Source: Paractinoplanes bogorensis (GTDB lineage: Bacteria; Actinomycetota; Actinomycetes; Mycobacteriales; Micromonosporaceae). From it: a DNA stretch of 64,000 bases. The position numbers and the translations under genes are program-made. Under the pieces are notes generated by a model. It searched no databases and was not told the origin of the DNA. It saw nothing but the letters and a program-made list of their open reading frames with translations. The stretch covers positions 248,001-312,000 of the forward strand of contig NZ_JAHKKG010000005.1 of NCBI RefSeq assembly GCF_018829635.1. Reading direction: 5' to 3'. How positions within the stretch are numbered: the first letter of the stretch is position 1; the number at the start of each line of letters is the position of its first letter. This document shows, one piece after another, positions 60,462 through 64,000 of this stretch.

Positions 60462-62546
60462 ATGACGGCGGTGGCTGGGCGCGGCGGAGCGGTGCGGGTC
60501 GCCGTGTGGGTGGCTCACCTGGCGGCTCCGATGGTGGGGCTCTGGCTGCTTGTCGTGCGGCCGGAATGGGATGGGCACTGGGAGCATCAGGCGGCCCACT
60601 TCTGGCTCGTGCTGGGCGTGGCGGTGGTGAGTCTCGGGCTGGCCGTCGTGGTCAACCGGGCCGCCAGGAAGCGGGCCGACACGCGTCTTCTGCTGGTGGG
60701 GCTTTCGTTTCTGGTGGCGGCGGCCTTTCTGGGACTGCACGCGGCGGCCACCCCGCAAGTGGTGCTGGATGCGCGCAACGCGGGGTTCGCCTACGCGTCG
60801 CCGGTGGGGTTGACGCTGGCCGCGATCCTTGCCGGGCTCAGCTCGGTTGATCTCTCCGAAGTGGCCCGCACCCGGCTGCTGCGCTGGTCGGGGTGGGTGC
60901 GGGCGGGACTGCTCGGGCTGGCGGGCGCGTGGGCGGTGGTGTCGCTGACGGGGAATCCGCCGCTGAACCGGGTGCCGGGGGACGACGAGTCGGCGCCGGC
61001 GATTCTGCTCGCGGCGGCCGGGTTTGTGCTGTTCGGGTATGCGGCGGTGCGCTACTACCGGCTCTATCGGCGGCGGCGGGCGGTGATGCTGCTGTCGGTG
61101 GTGACGGCGTATGTGCTTCTGGCCGAGGCCGCCGTGGCGATGGGGGCGGGGCGCAGCTGGCACGCGTCGTGGTGGTTGTGGCATGTGCTGATGGCGGCCG
61201 GGTTCGGCTACGTCGCGTACAGCGCCTGGGTGCAGTATCGCAACGAGGGTGCGGCGGCCGGACTGTTCGCGGCGGTGGGCACCGACGAGAGTGTGCGGCG
61301 TCTGCGGGCCTCGTACGGGGAAGCCTTGGAAGGTCTTGTCGCGGCCATGGACGGCACCGATGAGGATCGGCAGGCGGTCACGACCGAGCGGGTCGCGCGG
61401 CAGTTCGAGCTCACCGACGGGCAGGCGGCGGTGCTCGGCCGGGCCGCGGGGGCGCTGGCCGGCGAGCGCGATCAGATCCGCAAGCTGGGGGCGCTCGTCG
61501 CGGTCGGGCGGGACGCGCGGGTGGTGGTGGCCGACGACGATCTGCTGCGGTCGGCCCGCGAGCGTGTGGCGTGTGTCTTCGACCGTTTCACCGTACGTAT
61601 CGGCCTGGTCGAACAGGGTCGCCTGGTGTTCCCGCCGGAGTTGTCGGCGGGGACCGTGCCGGCGTCGACGTTTCGTGCCGCCCAGCAGGTTGTGGCGGGC
61701 GCGGCATCCCCGCCCGGCCCGGTGTTGTGCCTGCCGTTCGTGGTGAAGGGCCACCCGGCCGGGGTGCTGGTGGCCGAGACCGGCGGGCCGGTGTCCGAAC
61801 GCGACGCCGCCCTGCTCACCTCGCTCGCCGCGCAGATCACGATCGCGCTCGAGAACGCCCGCCTCTACCGGACGCTCGACGTGCTGTTCCGGCAGTACAT
61901 GTCGCCCGACGTGGCGACCGCCCTGGTCGCCGACCCGGCCCAGGCCGCGCTCGGCGGTGCCGTGGTCGAGGTGACGTCGCTCTTCGCGGATCTGCGGGGG
62001 TTCTCGACGTTCTCCGAGTTCTCGTCGCCCGGCGAGATCGTCGAGATGCTCAACCGCTACTTCGATGTCGCCACCCACGCCGTGCTGGGCGAGAACGGGA
62101 CCGTGGTGCAGTTCGTCGGCGACGCGCTGATGGCCCTGTTCAACGCGCCCGCCCGGCAGAGCGACCACGCCCTGCGCGCGGCCCGGGCCGCCCTGCGGAT
62201 GCAGCACGAGGTGGACCTGATCGCGGCCGCCCGTCCGCAGTGGCCGCGCTTCCGGGTCGGTGTGAACACGGGGGAGGCGCTGGTCGGGAACATCGGGGGA
62301 GAGGCGCTGCGCAACTTCAACGCGATGGGCGACGCGGTGAACGTGGCCGCCCGCCTCGAGTCGCGGGCCGAGCCGGGCCAGGTGGTGATCGGGGCGTCCA
62401 CCCGCGACCGGATCGGCGCGTGCGCCCGGGTCACGCCGCTGGGCGAGCTGACGGTGAAGGGCCGCGTCCAGCCGGTCGTGGCCTTCGTGCTGCACGACCT
62501 GGCCGGAGGTGACCATGCAGACGGACCTGCGCACCGACCCCGGTGA
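60462..62546 (+). CDS. Membrane class III adenylate/guanylate cyclase with GAF-like domain
   Basis: 694 residues from ATG 60462, preceded by GGAGG. Residues 1-250 have about seven membrane segments. Residues about 330-490 form a GAF-like domain (LPFVVKGHPAGVLVAETGG), followed by a class III cyclase domain: SLFADLRGFSTFSEF and VVQFVGDALMALF (metal-binding Asp residues), VGVNTGEALVGNIGG and FNAMGDAVNVAARLE (transition-state Asn/Arg). It should make cAMP in response to a membrane or ligand signal. It overlaps the Crp gene, an obvious downstream receptor. Confidence 0.9.
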   Translation: MTAVAGRGGAVRVAVWVAHLAAPMVGLWLLVVRPEWDGHWEHQAAHFWLVLGVAVVSLGLAVVVNRAARKRADTRLLLVGLSFLVAAAFLGLHAAATPQVVLDARNAGFAYASPVGLTLAAILAGLSSVDLSEVARTRLLRWSGWVRAGLLGLAGAWAVVSLTGNPPLNRVPGDDESAPAILLAAAGFVLFGYAAVRYYRLYRRRRAVMLLSVVTAYVLLAEAAVAMGAGRSWHASWWLWHVLMAAGFGYVAYSAWVQYRNEGAAAGLFAAVGTDESVRRLRASYGEALEGLVAAMDGTDEDRQAVTTERVARQFELTDGQAAVLGRAAGALAGERDQIRKLGALVAVGRDARVVVADDDLLRSARERVACVFDRFTVRIGLVEQGRLVFPPELSAGTVPASTFRAAQQVVAGAASPPGPVLCLPFVVKGHPAGVLVAETGGPVSERDAALLTSLAAQITIALENARLYRTLDVLFRQYMSPDVATALVADPAQAALGGAVVEVTSLFADLRGFSTFSEFSSPGEIVEMLNRYFDVATHAVLGENGTVVQFVGDALMALFNAPARQSDHALRAARAALRMQHEVDLIAAARPQWPRFRVGVNTGEALVGNIGGEALRNFNAMGDAVNVAARLESRAEPGQVVIGASTRDRIGACARVTPLGELTVKGRVQPVVAFVLHDLAGGDHADGPAHRPR

Positions 62547-63195
62547 GTTCCTCGGGGAACTGCTCCCCGGTGATCGGGACGACCTGTTCACCATCGGGCG
62601 CCGGCGACGCTGGCCGGCCGGGGCGACGCTGTTCAGCGAGGGCGACCGGTCGACCACGGTGGTGCTCGTGCTGAGCGGGCGGGCCAAGGTGTTCTCGCTG
62701 ACCGAGCAGGGCGGCGAGGTGCTGCTGGCCATCCGCGGGCCGGGTGCCCTGCTGGGCGAGATGTCGGCGCTCGACGGTGCTCCCCGCTCGGCCTCGGTGT
62801 CGGCCCTGGAGCCGCTGGAGACGTACGTCGTGAGCGTCGACGGGTTTCTCGAGTTCCTGCGCACCCACCCGGACGCGGCGGTACGCATCGTCAAGATGAT
62901 CGTCTCCCGGCTGCGCGACGCCGATCGCAAGCGGGTCGAGTTCGGCACGTACGACACGCTGGGCCGGATCGCGCTCCGGCTGGCCGAGCTGGCCGAGCGG
63001 TTCGGAGCGTCCCAGGACGACGCCGTACGGATCACCCTGCCGCTCACCCAGGACGAGCTCGCCGCGTGGACCGGGTCGTCGCGCGAGTCGGTGACCAAGG
63101 CCCTGCGCGTGCTGCGCCGGCAGAACATCATCGAGACCAGTCGCCGCTCGGTGACCGTGATCGACCTGGACCGGTTGCGGGCCCGGGCCAAGTAG
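62515..63195 (+). CDS. Crp/Fnr family transcriptional regulator
   Basis: 226 residues from ATG 62515 with GGAGG 6-10 bp upstream; the start lies inside the cyclase gene (32-bp overlap). The N-terminal cNMP-binding domain has GATLFSEGDRSTTVVLVLSG and GALLGEMSALDGAPRSAS. The GEM-x(6)-RSAS pattern matches the phosphate-binding cassette. The C-terminal winged HTH is LTQDELAAWTGSSRESVTKA. It probably responds to cAMP made by the overlapping cyclase. Confidence 0.92.
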   Translation: MQTDLRTDPGEFLGELLPGDRDDLFTIGRRRRWPAGATLFSEGDRSTTVVLVLSGRAKVFSLTEQGGEVLLAIRGPGALLGEMSALDGAPRSASVSALEPLETYVVSVDGFLEFLRTHPDAAVRIVKMIVSRLRDADRKRVEFGTYDTLGRIALRLAELAERFGASQDDAVRITLPLTQDELAAWTGSSRESVTKALRVLRRQNIIETSRRSVTVIDLDRLRARAK

Positions 63196-63197
63196 GA

Positions 63198-63227
63198 GGG
63201 GTGGAGCGCCGACCGGCACTCCACCCC
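63198..63227. terminator. Terminator between Crp and RTX-like genes
   Basis: GGGGTGGAG (63198-63206) and CTCCACCCC (63219-63227) form a perfect 9-bp stem just after the Crp stop, in a convergent gap. It is followed by a direct repeat of CCCCGTGTTC. Confidence 0.7.
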
Positions 63228-63263
63228 GTGTTCTCTGCGAGACCCCGTGTTCGCGGCGAGCGG

Positions 63264-64000
63264 CTAGAGCTCGCAGCTGTTCCGCAGGTCGTTCAGGTCG
63301 GAGACGCAGCGGTCGATCCCGGCGCCGCCGAAGTTGCGGTCGTTGCCCCGCACGCCGTCCCGGCTGTTCAGGCTGTCGTTGCCGGCGTCGCCGAACAGCA
63401 CGTCGGCCCCGGCCCCGCCGACGATGGCGTCGTTGCCCGCGCCGCCGCGCAGCACGTCGTTGCCGGCGTCGCCGAGGATCCGGTCGTTGCCGGCGTCACC
63501 GGTGACGGTGTCGTTGCCGGCACCGCCCTGGGCCACGTCGGCCCCGGCCAGCCCGACGACGCGGTCGTTGCCCGTGCCGCCGTTCTGGGTGTCGTTGCCG
63601 TTGCCGCCGTTGAGGGTGTCGTTGCCGGCACCACCGTTCTGCGTGTCGTTCCCGTCGGCGCCGACGAGGGTGTCGTTGCCCGCGTCACCGTTCTGCGTGT
63701 CGTTCCCGGCGTTGCCGTTGAGCGAGTCGTTTCCGGCGCCGCCGGACTGGCGGTCGTTTCCGGCGCCGCCGTTCAGCCGGTCGTTCCCGGCGTCGCCGAA
63801 TTGCGAGTCGTTTCCGGCGTCGCCGTTGAGGATGTCGTTGCCGAAGCTGCCGATCAGCGAGTCGTTGCCGTTGCCGCCGTTGAGGACATCGTTGCCCCCG
63901 CCACCCAGCAACCGGTCGTTGCCGTCGGCACCGTTGATCCGGTCGCTTCCGGAGCCGCCGAGCAGGACGTCGCCGCCGGTGCCGCCGTTGATGACGGCGT
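63264..64000 (-). CDS. RTX-type calcium-binding repeat protein (partial, N-terminus off window)
   Basis: About 245 visible residues with no stop to the window edge. At least 22 nonapeptide-like repeats of G(G/D)xGNDxxx type (NGGAGNDTLNGGNGNDTQ) form a parallel beta-roll that binds calcium, as in hemolysin-type proteins. The C-terminus breaks to GGAGIDRCVSDLNDLRNSCEL with two cysteines. It is probably extracellular. Secretion in a Gram-positive host would use Sec or another route, since no type I system is visible. Confidence 0.88.
   Translation of the reverse strand, partial: AVINGGTGGDVLLGGSGSDRINGADGNDRLLGGGGNDVLNGGNGNDSLIGSFGNDILNGDAGNDSQFGDAGNDRLNGGAGNDRQSGGAGNDSLNGNAGNDTQNGDAGNDTLVGADGNDTQNGGAGNDTLNGGNGNDTQNGGTGNDRVVGLAGADVAQGGAGNDTVTGDAGNDRILGDAGNDVLRGGAGNDAIVGGAGADVLFGDAGNDSLNSRDGVRGNDRNFGGAGIDRCVSDLNDLRNSCEL

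Noticed and set aside
1..64000. Insertion sequences, prophage or integrative elements
   Set aside because: No transposase, integrase, terminal inverted repeats with target duplications, or phage structural genes were seen; the tRNA-Gly has no visible duplicated 3' end.

Overview
The window is very GC-rich (by eye about 70-73 %), densely coding, and built from families typical of Actinobacteria: LuxR/LAL and TetR regulators, STAS anti-sigma antagonists, lipoprotein-dependent sugar ABC transporters, secreted subtilases and ricin-lectin enzymes, a vanadium haloperoxidase-like protein and a P450. A filamentous actinomycete, probably in or near Micromonosporaceae (Actinoplanes-like), is my best guess; this is inferred from style and not from a marker gene.

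Layout. 1-1506: end of a sugar ABC importer. 1629-5270: TetR regulator divergent from an NmrA/QorB-type reductase, then a GH13 glucosidase whose catalytic domain carries a large SGGQ-rich tandem-repeat insertion. 5376-11404: a frameshifted remnant, then two head-to-head STAND NTPases, one with an N-terminal TIR domain and the other with an MTA/SAH-nucleosidase-like domain. This looks like a conflict or immunity locus. 11534-14355: two tandem HEAT-like paralogues coupled to an S51 peptidase-like protein. 14441-19772: a LuxR-type STAND regulator, a STAS protein, a Baeyer-Villiger-type monooxygenase, a VOC protein and a VWA protein.

19769-30409 is the most notable region. Five tightly overlapping genes (25200-30409) encode GriI-like and GriH-like enzymes (3-amino-4-hydroxybenzoate synthesis), an amidohydrolase-fold protein with an altered metal site, a PaaK-like adenylate-forming ligase and a flavin monooxygenase. 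On the other strand, starting 318 bp away, are a large LAL regulator, an aromatic-ring FAD hydroxylase and a small HTH-like regulator. The gene set matches the logic of benzoxazole assembly from 3-amino-4-hydroxybenzoate, so I propose a compact benzoxazole-type biosynthetic cluster.

30425-49829: ThuA/ricin secreted protein, GIY-YIG nuclease, a complete LacI-ABC-GH42 galactoside operon with palindromic operators, a TPR-GGDEF protein, a subtilase with Trp-rich repeats, a GlxA/PfpI pair, a membrane sulfatase-fold enzyme, an aldehyde dehydrogenase, a sulfotransferase-like protein and endonuclease V. 49935-55864: vanadium haloperoxidase-like protein, TetR plus ANT(3'')-like nucleotidyltransferase, SUFU protein, an unusual P450 and a GH26-like secreted hydrolase. 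56084-64000: a minisatellite, STAS protein, cNMP-binding/thioredoxin-reductase-like protein lacking its CxxC, tRNA-Gly(GCC), a 14-bp tandem array, small proteins, a membrane adenylate cyclase coupled to a Crp regulator, and the C-terminal part of an RTX-like repeat protein.

Two genome-scale features cut across these regions. The word CGTACGGGAA recurs at least 14 times on both strands and in several reading frames, and tandem repeats occur both in intergenic DNA and inside enzyme genes.
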